A stretch of 64,000 nt of DNA from Limnephilus marmoratus (lineage: Eukaryota > Arthropoda > Insecta > Trichoptera > Limnephilidae): assembly GCA_917880885.1 (NCBI GenBank), contig OU862923.1, forward strand, positions 21,302,770 to 21,366,769, in the 5' to 3' direction. A model generated the notes under the pieces. The model saw nothing but the letters and a program-made list of their open reading frames with translations. It was not told where the DNA came from and did no database searches. A program made the position numbers and the translations under genes. Every line of letters begins with the position of its first letter. Position 1 is the stretch's first letter. Shown piece by piece: positions 30,951-41,225 of the stretch.

Positions 30951-31289
30951 TTTGTTTATTAACATACACTGTACATTATAGTACAAGTTATAAGGTATGT
31001 TGAATTAAATTATTATATGGTTATGTACCTATTACCTAAGTCCATAGAATGTCATTTGGTAGTTACGCCTGAGATGTGAACGGGTCTCTTAATTAAAACT
31101 TAATTAGTGAATGAATGAGTAATAATAATAAAAAGGAAGAAACGGGGGGGGGGGGGAGAGATAAAGAGTCACTTTAAAATCAAGAATTATAAGAATTATA
31201 TGCTCACTAATTGTAATTGACTGATTAAAGTTTAATGAAAAGTGTAAGTGTAAAACAATTTATATCACGCCAAGAAATTTATTAAATCA

Positions 31290-31480
31290 GTTTTGTATGA
31301 TAAGTTTTAAGATTTTCACGGCCAGAAGCATTTTCGTTATATGTTTTTGGGGTGTTGTGCCGTGTTGCGCTACCTCCTTCTTTAGCCAACGTTTCGGACA
31401 TCGTTGCAGTGTCCATCATCAGGGCAGATCCGGCAGATCCGGTAGATGTTTTGTATGTTTGCAAGGAATCCTGAAAATTT
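31290..31480 (-). mobile_element. PLE-like terminal segment with hammerhead core H4
   Basis: On the minus strand: a GGATCTGCC tandem pair, CTGATGATGGACACTGCAAC, GATGTCCGAAACGTTGG, CTAAAGAAGGAGGTAGCGCA and AACACCCCAAAAACATATAACG. The same ordered series occurs at 47.73-47.91 kb. A 60-codon frame over it is not protein-like. The shared terminal block argues for one element family, with the hammerhead core inside its repeat. Confidence 0.6.
31391..31422 (-). ncRNA. Hammerhead-like core H4
   Basis: Minus strand: CTGATGA, stem GGACA, loop CTGCAACGA, stem TGTCC, GAAAC. Stem II pairs perfectly for 5 bp. CUGAUGA and GAAA are the two invariant catalytic-core strands of hammerhead ribozymes. Completeness of stems I and III is unproven; upstream GGCAGATC and downstream CGTTGG have no obvious partners within 60 bp. 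Confidence 0.55.
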
Positions 31481-31499
31481 TCAAAGTGTGGTAATTTTT

Positions 31500-32520
31500 C
31501 GTAGTGGGTATAAGTTGTGATTGCGCGAGTAATTGGTGAGTTACTTGCTGCATTAGTGTTATTGGATTCTATATTGTGAGATCCTTTTAAATACCTTTAA
31601 AAACCTACTTGTTGACAAACTTTTATTTACTTGGTGTAATGACCGATGATCGGAGTTCTTTTCAATAATGAGTGAACGTATTGGAATTACTGCATGACGC
31701 AAACTTAAACGAGTCTATTTCATTGTAGTGAACAAAACTAAACATAACATTTTCGCGGCCACGTTGCAATAGAGCAGCTATTAGTAACCACGCAAAATGC
31801 AATAGTTACTATAGAAAAAACTTAAAGAATTGTAGCAAATACATTTTCCATAAACTATGTCATCCTCCTGAAACACCACATTGAATAATAAATTGAAACA
31901 AGAAAGAAAGCCCACTTTCGCAGAAAAGGCTTTTCGAAACATATTGGACGTGCGATAGTGAAAGGCCACGCTGACAAATTTGTTGCTGTAGAAACACACA
32001 GTACAAAAAATTGAAAATGTTTTTTTATAAATGACTGTTCACTTAGACTCAATGGAGGTAATAAATTTTTCACTGCCTTAAATACAACTTGGCACATTTT
32101 TATCTACGCATTTTCCACCTCTCTAACGTATTACGTTCGGAAGGTTTTTTTTACAACGAATTCCCGTTATAAATGAGCCTATCCCGTGGTTCAGTTTTCG
32201 AGGAAAACATACCATACACTGTAAATATGACAATATATCAAGTAAATTGCCTCTGAGGAGTGGAAGGAATCGTACGGCGTTTCATTGGCGTTTGTTTATC
32301 GATGTTTTATATATGAATACACAGTAATCTGCAGAGATTTCTAGAAAGAATTGACGAATGTTTTTTGATGTCTTGTTATTTTTTGTGGATTTTCGATAGC
32401 GATAGCGAGAGATGTATTTATAACCAAAATAAGCCAAAAAATTCTTCGTATTTTGATAAATGTCTGATAATTTATTTTTTAGACATTCTCTAAGTACCAT
32501 TTGATGTGCTGATAAGATCA
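31500..32520. other. Unannotated stretch
   Basis: Several minus-strand frames of 72-83 codons are present (31781-32097, 32282-32533) without recognisable domains. No shared repeat was noticed. Confidence 0.4.
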
Positions 32521-32521
32521 T

Positions 32522-32640
32522 ACTCATCATCACTCTTGGCTCTATAACCCCTGGTGGGTCTTGGCCTCCTCAAGAGTCTTCCTCCACTCATCTCGGTTTT
32601 GGGCCAGGTCTCTCCAGTTTAGAAGCTCATTTGATTGTGC
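32522..32640 (-). repeat. RTE-like LINE 3' end, minus strand
   Basis: The complement encodes WRDLAQNRDEWRKTLEEAKT then HQGL and a stop, followed by the short GATGATGA-type tail, as in the 16.9 kb copy. Only the last ~35 codons survive. RepA begins ~50 bp downstream. Confidence 0.8.
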
Positions 32641-32689
32641 TGAAATGACGTGCATCAATTATATAATAAATCTGCTTCAAAATCTACAT

Positions 32690-33115
32690 ACGGGAATGAG
32701 CACCGCCGCCCCGGGAACCATTCATTGTGTAACACCCCTGCCATAGGTGCTCCAAGTTGTTCGCCACGTTTCGAGACATAGCAGGGGTGCCCGGGTTCAT
32801 GGGGTGAGGTTTGTCTAGATCTTGGTGGCGTGTGCGTTTGCCCATCTACTGCGTGGCGGGCCGGATCGGGAGACACTGGTTGAGGGAGACCTTTTGAAAT
32901 TTCCAGCCGCACTCTCTTGAACCATTGCCTTACACCACAATGGGATAGATTCATGCGTCTGTTATTCCTGGACGCATTGACCCCTCGATTCCTACCCATA
33001 CCCTCATGCCTTTTTCTTTCAGAGAACTTCCTCTCCTTCCTTTCCCTTAAAAGACCCACCGCACAGCATCTCCGAATATGGCATAGACCTTGATGAAATT
33101 TTTATCAAGGTACAC
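32690..33115 (+). repeat. RepA, near-complete copy
   Basis: CACCGCCGCCCCGGGAACC, GGGTGCCCGGGTTCATGGGG, GGCGGGCCGGATCGGGAGAC, GGACGCATTGACCCC and a 3' hairpin remnant (CTTGATGAAATTTTTATCAAGG) follow the same order as 195-645. A 134-codon minus-strand frame spans it (32655-33059), but other RepA copies do not conserve it, so it is not a gene. Confidence 0.85.
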
Positions 33116-33224
33116 CACAGTATAAGGCGATAAAAATGACCACAATATTCCTAAATGTAATGGCTTAATATATGCATAGCAATATTTCGAAGCCTGGTCA
33201 TTTAAATTTATAGGGGTGTGTTTA

Positions 33225-33470
33225 TATGGTGACCGGACAACTCAGAATGAAATCAACTCAGAACCTCCTTTTATAAGTTATTGACTGCCCTAAAACGGGA
33301 ATCCTCCTAGTTGTGGAGTCAAAACATTTCATAAATAATGTATATATAAATGTATTTTTTTGTTAAATCTTTTACTAAATAAATAAATACATAAGTCATT
33401 AAAAGTGATAAAAAAATTGGTTAAATAGTTCACGTTGGGTTAAAGTTATAGGCTATTTTAAAATATTTAG
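33225..33470 (-). repeat. RepE fragment, minus strand
   Basis: The minus strand shares GGTTCTGAGTTGATTTCATT, TATCACTTTTAATGACTTA and TTTTAAAATAGCC with the 1.72-1.90 kb copy. Old and diverged. Confidence 0.5.
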
Positions 33471-33471
33471 T

Positions 33472-33885
33472 TTGAAAACAGAACTCGACTTAAACATGTT
33501 TTTCTATGCCCAAAACTAAATACGTCTTTTGCACAGCATCATTATACTTACCAGGGAAGAACTTTTTTCAATCGTCTACCAGAAGAAATCAGAAGCATTA
33601 ATGATAAAACCCGAATACTGCTCTCCGTCAAGAGACATTTAAAAAATATTCTTAAGAAAAAAAAACTACTGTCAATTAATCTTACAAATATCCTATGTTT
33701 TTCATAACATTCTTTTTTTTTAAATACACACCATTATCAAAATAAATACTGCAGCTCACATGTATTTATGTACAATGAATTATTTAAGTACTAACTTATG
33801 TATAACTAATAACTAATAGCATTTATGTACACTCCCCTTCCATACACAAGCAAGTGCTTTTAATGGAAGGGTAGTTAAAAAAAAA
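33472..33885 (+). pseudogene. LINE ORF2 C-terminus with 3' UTR
   Basis: The plus strand reads ENRTRLKHVFLCPKLNTSFA, QHHYTYQGRTFFNRLPEEIR then SINDKTRILLSVKRHLKNIL, closely matching the minus-strand fragment at 27.24-27.63 kb. The 3' UTR includes GTGCTTTTAATGGAAGG and ends in an A run near 33872-33885. RT motifs are absent because of 5' truncation, and the coding part is ~60 codons. Confidence 0.8.
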
Positions 33886-33899
33886 ACCTGAGATGTAAA

Positions 33900-34160
33900 A
33901 TTATCATGTAAATACCATGTAAACCTTATTATTAAAAAAAAAATATATATATATATATTTCATAGCTTTTAATGACGTTTCGAAGAGGTGTTGAGCTGAC
34001 TTGCTTCTGGGTTGGCATGGAATCGTTTTAAGTTCTATTAATCAATATTCATATGGTTGTCTTTGTTTTGATTCGTTTTATACATTGCTAGATGATGTCC
34101 CGGTTTTTCTTGGGCTTTACAATTTTTTTTTCAAATCAAATGTAGACTGTAACCTTGCTT
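33900..34160 (+). repeat. Diverged RepE-like sequence with TA microsatellite
   Basis: After an A run and (TA)n at 33943-33958, CATAGCTTTTAATGACG, GTTGAGCTGACTTGCTTCTG and GGCATGGAATCGTTTTAA parallel RepE. A 97-codon open frame (34001-34294) covers this part, but its composition shows no domain. Confidence 0.4.
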
Positions 34161-34487
34161 ATGTTTTGAAGGTCATGTGTGCAAAATTTCGTCAACCTCG
34201 GAACAAAGCTGTAGATTTGTATAAAAATCAAATCCATGTCGCCCTTCCGTTGTCCTCCCCTTCGCCCATTAGACATTCATCTTTACATAAATAGATAGAT
34301 AATACATAAATAAATAGATAATTTAAAATTAAAATGTAATTTTTTTTCACTGCATAGTGCATGAAAATCATTTTAAAAACGTGCGTTTTAATGAACTTGT
34401 ACACACCGATAATGGATCAAATTATTTGGAAATAGACCCCACCGCGGTCCTCTCTTACTCTGCAGTAGTCCTACGGTATAGTACACC

Positions 34488-34975
34488 AATAGCAAGAATC
34501 TCTTCAAAATAATTCTACTTACACTAGTTGTACGGTCGAAACCGATACCGAAACTTTGTTAGACATGTTAAATTGTTTACTGATATTTGGCTTATTTTTT
34601 ACACTTATACAAACAGTTAACGTGTGTTAAATGAAATAAAAAATAAAAATAAAACATGTGAAAAAAAATATTTTTTTGATATTACTAAAAATTAACAAAC
34701 ATGTTAACTACTTCTTGGAACAAAAATTTGTCATTAATCAACACTTATGTACATTATATAGGATGGATCTCATTAATTGAGTATTTTAATTTAAATTGCG
34801 TTTACAATCACAACATTCTTAAGACTAAATTTACCATTTATTGAGGTCTTTTGCAGAGTTTCGGTGCAACCGAAGGTTCAACAGAAAATCTGCCGAAACC
34901 GAAACTGATGCCGAAACTAGATTTTTTGCCGAAACTTGCCGAAAGCGAAACCGAACCTTCGGTCGGTCACTATAA
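34488..34975. mobile_element. hAT-like element with repeated CCGAAAC subterminal motifs
   Basis: The left end has GTACGGTCGAAACCGATACCG and the right end has repeated GCCGAAAC/ACCGAAAC words (34855-34955) closing at CTTCGGTCGGTCACTATA. Read inward, TATAGTGACCGACCGAA resembles the left TAGTTGTACGGTCGAA. Clusters of short subterminal repeats are typical transposase-binding sites in hAT elements. No 8-bp target duplication could be confirmed. The interior is AT-rich without an ORF. Confidence 0.45.
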
Positions 34976-35417
34976 AATACTGACTATTGATCTTATCGTG
35001 TTCACGGCTTTATAAAGTGCGTTTTAAATGTCCACTGAATTATTCATCCATTCATCAATACACTTATTTATTCGATAGAGCACATTAAATTCAGTAGTTT
35101 GTTTGTGGTAATCTGTTAAATTGATGTCTGCAGTTCTAACATCATCACTTTGCAAAGTATTTGATCATGTTGAATTCATTGGAAAACATTATATTTTAAT
35201 AGAGCTACAATTATGGGCAAAACTGGTTAGTGGAACGTTTAATTTGCAAATGGTTTAAAGCGCATTTAAATGTATTTCAGCGACTGTTGATTCGAACACA
35301 ACCCTGTCTACTTAATTATAAACCATGCTTATATATTCCGTAACATTTTATTTTTTTATAGCAGATCCGGCCACATGTTGCTGTGGCTAACGAAACCTTT
35401 AAAACCAACGCCATATC
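34976..35417. other. Unannotated stretch
   Basis: Nothing recognised. Confidence 0.4.
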
Positions 35418-36134
35418 TTAAGAGCGTTTAACCAGCCAGCGGACTTAAATCCACATTTCGTCGAAAGTTGTTCTTCCGATCGTTCAGGGCGGTTACAATG
35501 AGAAAGATTAATTATTCTCCGTACCAGCTTTTTAAAATTATAACTCAATGTCGAATTTCTTTCAATCCAAATTAGCTTTAATTTATACCTTCATCCAAAA
35601 ATGCTGAAAGGCGTGATGATAAAACCATTAAAATAATGTACTTTTAGTAATTATTTTTTGATTATAAGTATTTATCATTTTTTAATAATGTCTAAATTTA
35701 ATAAGAATGTTAAAAAAATCTGAAATATATTAGTTTGTAAGTGCGCAAATAAATACACAAATGGACCAATTTTCCTCTTGAAACACATGTACGTACATAT
35801 TTTTTAATGATTTTATTGAAACTAAAATTAAAATTCTAAAATTTACGTTTGCTAGATAATGTATTGATTTATTTTACTGCATGATTATATTATTTGACAT
35901 GGGTGTGGTATAATACAAAAACTTTTTTGAAAATTTAACAAATCTGCCAACGACCTATGGAATAACCTTATTATACTAAAAATTTAAAAAAATTCTCAAA
36001 ATTACATACGAATGCTAGATAAAAGAACAATCTTTCGAAATCCATTTATAATTTTTTGTGGAAAAGAGTCAATACGTCTAAAATCTTTTTTGAAAATGAC
36101 GTATTTCCGGTTTTCTCTGGTAATGCCCTCTTAA
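35418..36134 (+). mobile_element. RepC, TTAA-bounded DNA element, second complete copy
   Basis: TTAA is at 35418-35421 and 36131-36134, with the left end GAGCGTTTAACCAGCC and right end CTGGTAATGCCCTC. It aligns over its whole length with the 20.31 kb copy with few differences; an extra ~20 bp near TAATTATTTTTTGATTATAAG is the main indel. There is no transposase. High similarity between the copies suggests recent amplification. Confidence 0.85.
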
Positions 36135-36249
36135 ATCAAATCCACACCGTGCTGCCCACTGCCCGCTGCCGCTTGGCCAGATATATTATGTATTTCAACC
36201 AATTTACACAAAACCTTTACAAATTATATACCAAGAAACCTTCCTCATG

Positions 36250-36350
36250 AATCAATACTATTGGTGAAAACCGCATGAAAATCCGTTGCGTATTTTAAAA
36301 GATCTAAGCGCGCATGCAGAGTGAGCGACTTCATTTTATACTTAGTAAAG
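36250..36350 (-). repeat. HelB Helitron fragment, minus strand
   Basis: TGGTGAAAACCGCATGAAAA then TCCGTTGCGTA is the complement of the HelB segment at 14.95 kb (GGATTTTCATGCGGTTTTCA). A short run of TAAAGATAAAGATAAAG follows. No termini remain. Confidence 0.5.
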
Positions 36351-36569
36351 ATAAAGATAAAGATTTTAAAGTGGAATTATACAATTTGTCCAAAGAAACG
36401 TCACTATTTGTTGGGTCGCTACACTAAACATTGCATAATCATATATAATTATACATAAACGTGAACCATAATTTTGATAAAAACGCAAAAATCCAAACAA
36501 ACACGACGATTTTACAACACAATCAAAAACATAATAATCAAAGCTTATACGAGTATTTTTCATTTTATC

Positions 36570-36597
36570 CTGACGAAGAATCCATTGGCTTCGAAAC
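36570..36597 (+). ncRNA. Hammerhead-like core H3
   Basis: CTGACGA at 36570-36576 and GAAAC at 36593-36597 have an AGAATCCATTGGCTTC insert in which AG/CT and CC/GG can pair. CTGANGA with N = C is allowed in hammerheads. Flanks ATTTTATC and ACAAAGTGATTTG match the H1/H2 family. Stem II is weak. Confidence 0.45.
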
Positions 36598-36653
36598 CTG
36601 CACAAATAAATGGTTCAAACAAAGTGATTTGTAAAAGAATCTTTACTGAATCA

Positions 36654-37081
36654 TTAAGGCCCCGCAACCGCGCACAAAAAGAAGATGATGGAGAGACATG
36701 AAATTAAGAATGTTAGAGGAGAGGGCTAACATTTAAAGCGATGCGAAAATGCGAAAATGTTTAATAAAACACGACTCGTTTAAAATAAAGCAAAAATCTC
36801 GTGGAACGTATCTTAAGTATCATTTAAAGAAACATTGTGAATTTCTTCACAACTTGTAAAATAACTAAAACAAACGTGTTTATAATAATTTTCGGAGCAT
36901 ACTTTGCGATTTTTTTCTATCGACGGAATTTTACATATTTTGCGTTTCGGCGTGGAAAGCGTCTAGATATTATCTTATAAAATAACATATATTTTTTTAA
37001 GAGCTTAAAAATTTCTAATTTTTAAGAGAGATATGTAAGAAATCGGTAGAAATGCAGGTAGCGGCGCCTTAGAATGACCAC
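36654..37081 (+). mobile_element. RepB, TTAA-bounded element, plus-strand copy
   Basis: TTAA at 36654-36657 is followed by GGCCCCGCAACCGCGC, AGAAGATGATGGAGAGA, AATGTTAGAGGAGAGGGCTA, AAACACGACTCGTTTAAAAT, TTTGCGTTTCGGCGTGG and a right end CGGCGCCTTAGAA (a degenerate CTTAA). The length (~425 bp) equals that of the 42.37 kb copy. No ORF. Confidence 0.8.
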
Positions 37082-37794
37082 CATATTGAAATGGAAACGG
37101 GACGTAAAAATAAATTAACAGAAAGAAGAAACGCGAAACGATAATGTTGAAATAGGACATCACAACGCTCATTATAACAAATACTTTAACAAGACTTGAA
37201 CAAATTTCCGCTTAATTATCTTATTCTTCACACTAAAATATATATGCGCAACTTTACACCTCTTTGACTTTGATGAAAATAAGAGAACCGAGTTATTTGT
37301 TTGTTCATAAATTTCCATAACGTTGAATCGAAGTTTTGTATTTTATTGTCTAGCTTTCCAGAAGTTTGGAATTAATCAAAAATGGCGGCGCAGCCGTTTC
37401 TCCTTTTGTACCTGGAATGCAACCAACAAACTCCTCACCTTTGTGTCTGTAATAAATGGAGAACCGTAATTATTATTCTAAAGAAAACTTGACTGTTGAA
37501 AGTTTCGTTTTTGATACCATTGGCATCTCCATAATGAACCGTCATATTTTGTAAAGAAATAAAGTTCGCGTGGTTTACTTCAATAATTATTATTTTTAAA
37601 TAGGTTTAACATTTCTTATAAACTCTCCCTTGGGCCTATTTTGTCGAAAGGTCAAAATATTTGCCTTACACTAAAATCCAAATAAATGTAATATTTTTGA
37701 ACGCACGCGAAAACTAAAAACTGTTTTTGAAAGGTGATGAAATACAGTTCTAAAATTTTATTATTCGAAATAAATATATAATTCAATTTTTATC
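37082..37794. other. Unannotated stretch
   Basis: No ORF, terminal repeats or shared words were found. Confidence 0.4.
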
Positions 37795-37925
37795 ACAACA
37801 GCTCTCTTTTATACCTTAGGTTATTTCCATCAATGTGATATATCGTTGAAGAAGAAGATAACACTAATAATCTATACGAAAATATGAAAGAGAACAAGAC
37901 ACACAAAAATAAAAAGATAACAGTC
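37795..37925 (-). repeat. SINE S1 body fragment, minus strand
   Basis: CTCTCTTTTATACCTTAGG, TATCGTTGAAGAAGAAGATA, AAATATGAAAGAGAACAAG and ACACACAAAAATAAAAAG are the complement of the S1 body at 3.45-3.57 and 7.13-7.25 kb. The tRNA-like head is missing. Confidence 0.7.
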
Positions 37926-38171
37926 TTAAGAGTAAAAAATCTTATCTCTAAATTAATTTTCAACCAAAACTTTATATTACGCTGATCCATTTTTACATAT
38001 TTTTTGACATCGTTCGTCCATTTCATACGCTTCCTAGGAATACCTGCTTTTGTTTTTTGGGTTCTAAGACTATCATTGTTCATCTGTACAAATGATTTAT
38101 ACATTTATTCTTATTTTTATTTCTATTATCCTTAAAATATTATTATTTGTTACTTGTATTTTTATTTTTTA

Positions 38172-38628
38172 CTAGCTGGTTCCCGGCATGCGTTGCTATG
38201 CCATTTTATAAAGAAATTGTTACTCTCTGCGTGTCCTTTCCCATTCGTCCCGTTTCCTTTCCGCCTCCCCTTCCTCTTTCGCGTCCCCTTCCCCTCTCGC
38301 ATTCTCACTCCGCCTCCTCCACTTTCCCTCTCCCCACTCCACTCCCCCCTCCACCGTCCCGCGAACCCACTTTCCGAGTTCCCCCCTCCCCTCCCGCATT
38401 CCACACATACAGTACATTCCCTGTACATTCATTTTTCAAACAACTCGTGTGCCACCTATTGCAATTTTTTTATACAGATTTCATAATTCCAGAGCACATC
38501 AGTAGTTTTATACAAACCTTGTCCTGATAATAACGAACACAGAAAAAAAAGAATTATCCAATTTGATGCAGTGGTTTGGAAGTTATGCGCGTACATACAT
38601 TTCGGCGATTCATTTTTATTTATATAGA
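38172..38628 (-). mobile_element. Helitron HelA, complete 457-bp copy, minus strand
   Basis: The plus strand begins ACTAGCTGGTTCCCGGCATG at 38171 and ends ATTCATTTTTATTTATATAGA, so the minus strand starts with TC (38628) after A and ends CCAGCTAG before T. Its order is the same as the 28.47 kb copy: 5' module with CGCCGAAATGTATGTACGCG, then a purine-rich half, then the GGCAT/ATGCC hairpin. Plus-strand frames of 110 and 126 codons run through the pyrimidine tract but shift between copies and are not genes. Confidence 0.88.
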
Positions 38629-38656
38629 TAGAAGATAGATAGATAGATAGATATAG
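38626..38656. repeat. (GATA)n microsatellite
   Basis: About six GATA repeats (GATAGATAGATAGATAGATA region) directly adjoin the Helitron 5' end, so expansion probably started from the insertion junction. Confidence 0.8.
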
Positions 38657-38939
38657 ATTCTATTTTATTTTTATTTATATAAGATTCACCTACATTAACT
38701 CCTTTCCTGTATGTGATCATGTACCTAATACTAGTTTGAATATTTTCCTTAATATGTATGCTATATGTTTGTATTTTCATCTACATATATTTGGATGATT
38801 ATACTTAATATTTTATACTTAATATAACATCTCGTGAATCTCGACTACCATAATACGGGCATTTGCCTAGCTTAGTGGTCGAAAAACCATGTAAAACAAA
38901 CCTGTAACAAACAAAATGAACAAAGAAAATAAAAAATAA

Positions 38940-39045
38940 ATAAAAAAAAGTCGTAACTGGGACTCGAACCCAAAAACTATGGAAAAATTTAGTCGAAGAT
39001 ATCATTGCTAATTCTGAAATTTTAAATATGAGCTCCGGCCAGTTG
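38940..39045 (-). repeat. SINE S1 head fragment
   Basis: AGTCGTAACTGGGACTCGAACCC is the complement of an S1 B box and 3' head. It is followed by GTCGAAGATATCATTGCTAATTCTG, which parallels the sequence just upstream of the 3.3 kb copy (GTTGAAGATAATATTGTTAA). Confidence 0.6.
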
Positions 39046-39049
39046 GTAG

Positions 39050-40945
39050 CAGTTTAAGCTTTTATATGTTTATCACGAAAAAAATTTAAAATGCTTTTTT
39101 TTTAATTGTGATTGGTTTCCTAAATAGGTACATGGAAAGTTTAACAATATGAATTTGTGTAACTAAACCTTTCGTCGAAAATAATATTATCGTGATGATT
39201 TTGTATAAGAAATATACAATACTGCCTGAATGGTCGCTCCTGTTGTTAATTATGTTACGTAAGGGACCCTTATATCAACGTGAATAGTAAAATTCGGAAC
39301 ACGTCTTCGTTTTGCATCTATCCAAATGTAGGTCATTAGTTTAAAAGGACCAATTTCGATTCCTTGTCGAAGCCCTTAGATTTTCCATTTAAGGTTCCTT
39401 CATTCAGCAAACCTGCTCGTATTTTCGGGTATTACGGACATTTCTTCAGATGTCAGGACGAACTCCTTTTTTTATTTTACTAGTCATAGATCCGATGGGA
39501 TAATCCGATATGTTGTGTGAATATATCAGTACGAAAGACCGATATTTTCTGTGAATTTAAAATTCCTCCGTATGTTTAGTTCAAATCTTCCTTGTATTCA
39601 AAGAAATCTATGGGTTTTCTTTGGCAGCGCAAGCTTTCGAGGTTCCTCGCGAAAATTCGAAAATTTGCAATTCAAAGACGTTCTCCATACCTCTGACATA
39701 CTGCAGTCGCTGTGAATCTGGCGTTCACTTCACTCGCTTATTACCGGTTGTAGATTGAGGCTTTGCTTGCGGAATCGAACTGATAGATGGTTCACTTGAT
39801 ATGCATTATTATTGCACCCGTTGGGCGTTGGTTCGAAATGCATCTCTCACAGTCTGAGTTTAGTTTAGTTCAGTTGCATTTCGTACGCATGATTAAATTA
39901 ATTGGTTTGTCAGGGTAAAATTTCATAACGCACAGTGTCCAGTCAAATTGAGTATGAAATTACCATCTCAATGAATAAATGTCTCTATCTGGCAGAACTA
40001 GAAACAAGTTGATGATCGCATATTCGTATATATTCGAAGAACATGGTAGGTCTGAAGTTCTGATTGTTGATATAATAAGGAATTCATTCAAATTCCGGTC
40101 GCGAATAATGGCCTCTTATTGCGACAGCTGTTTCGGATTTCAAAGCCATTATCAAATTGCGCATAGGCCACAAGGAGACGACTTATTTATAAATGTGATT
40201 ACTTTCTTTTAAAAAATTTAATTACGATGATTTTTTAATTAAGTTTATATAACCTTTTAAAGTTAAACAATCCATCTTTTATTTTGAATAATATGAGGAT
40301 ATGCTTAAGAATCGTGTCTCCAAGAAAACTATCAATGAATTTCAAATCATTTAACTTCCCTCTTTTTGTCTGAATAAACCGTTTCATTGAAAGCCTTGTA
40401 AAATATCAAAATTCCCCGAGAGTTCGTGAAAAGTCACAATCCCTACTCATCTTGTGTGATCTTTTTGATTTTATTTTATTCAGAATGGACTCATAAAACC
40501 TTTTGGTTGCTCATCTCGTGTCACAGACTTTCTGACAGTCATTTAATGAAAATTTCAATGATTTTCTGTTTGATAAAATGATGTGGGTTTAGCTTAGGTA
40601 TAATATCTATCTTTATAATATATAGGTATAATATATTATCTTTCTAGCGGAAAAAATATATTTAATTTTCTTTAGTGAATATCAAGTTTATCTGCGTTTA
40701 TCATGTTTTGCTTAAAATATATATTACAGCGAATAAAGCAATTACGAAATCATACCCATAAAATCTTTACGAACACATTGATACGTTATTAGTTATCAAT
40801 TTAAATTCAATGCAATAAAAACGTTTAAATAAACTTTATTCTTTATTATTTATATGGGACCCTACTGATTTCACTATGTGCTTCACGGCGTTCTACTAGA
40901 GGAAGTATTTAGGCAGATTTATTTTAACTTGTGATTGTTTACCAG
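39050..40945. other. Long unannotated stretch
   Basis: A 77-codon plus-strand frame at 39979-40212 has no motif. I recognise no repeat. It is the longest interval in the window without identifiable transposon debris and would be a reasonable place to look for old repeats or regulatory DNA with a database. Confidence 0.4.
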
Positions 40946-40947
40946 CT

Positions 40948-41225
40948 GTATAACAGTCTACAGCATAGATTCTGAACGTGTACGATAACGTCCCCTTGTG
41001 GGCATTTCAAACATTCAGGGGGCGGTAGGAGACTCAGAGAAACCCATCCCACCGCCGTCCCATCTTGCCCCGTCCCATATCCCATTACGCCCCTTTCGTT
41101 GTGGTAAATATAATCGTGACGACAATTGCTGTTTCAGATTCACGAGTTAGGGGGCGCCAGAAAAAAAATATTCTCAAAGTGGGCGGTTGGCAAAAAAAGG
41201 TTGAAAATCTATGGTCTACAGTGAT
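40948..41225. mobile_element. hAT-like MITE
   Basis: The left end CAGTCTACAGCATAGATTC and right end (complement) CACTGTAGACCATAGATTTTC agree at most positions, especially CATAGATT. The interior has GGGGGCGGTAGGAGACTCAG and GTTAGGGGGCGCCAG. hAT elements typically start CAG(T/G)G with a following TTCTCAACC-like word (TTCTGAACG and TTTTCAACC here). An 8-bp target duplication is not apparent. ~280 bp, no transposase. Confidence 0.5.

Noticed and set aside
31144..31157. G run as a G-quadruplex or regulatory site
   Set aside because: A plain mononucleotide run of ~14 G within AAGAAACGGGG...AGAGA; more likely slippage or sequencing noise.
32655..33059. 134-codon minus-strand open frame
   Set aside because: It lies wholly within RepA and is not kept open in the other RepA copies; the composition reflects the GC-rich repeat.
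38147..38527. Overlapping 110- and 126-codon Pro/Ser-rich open frames
   Set aside because: They follow the pyrimidine tract of a Helitron; equivalent frames at 5.6, 28.7 and 56.0 kb differ in phase and sequence, so no protein is conserved.
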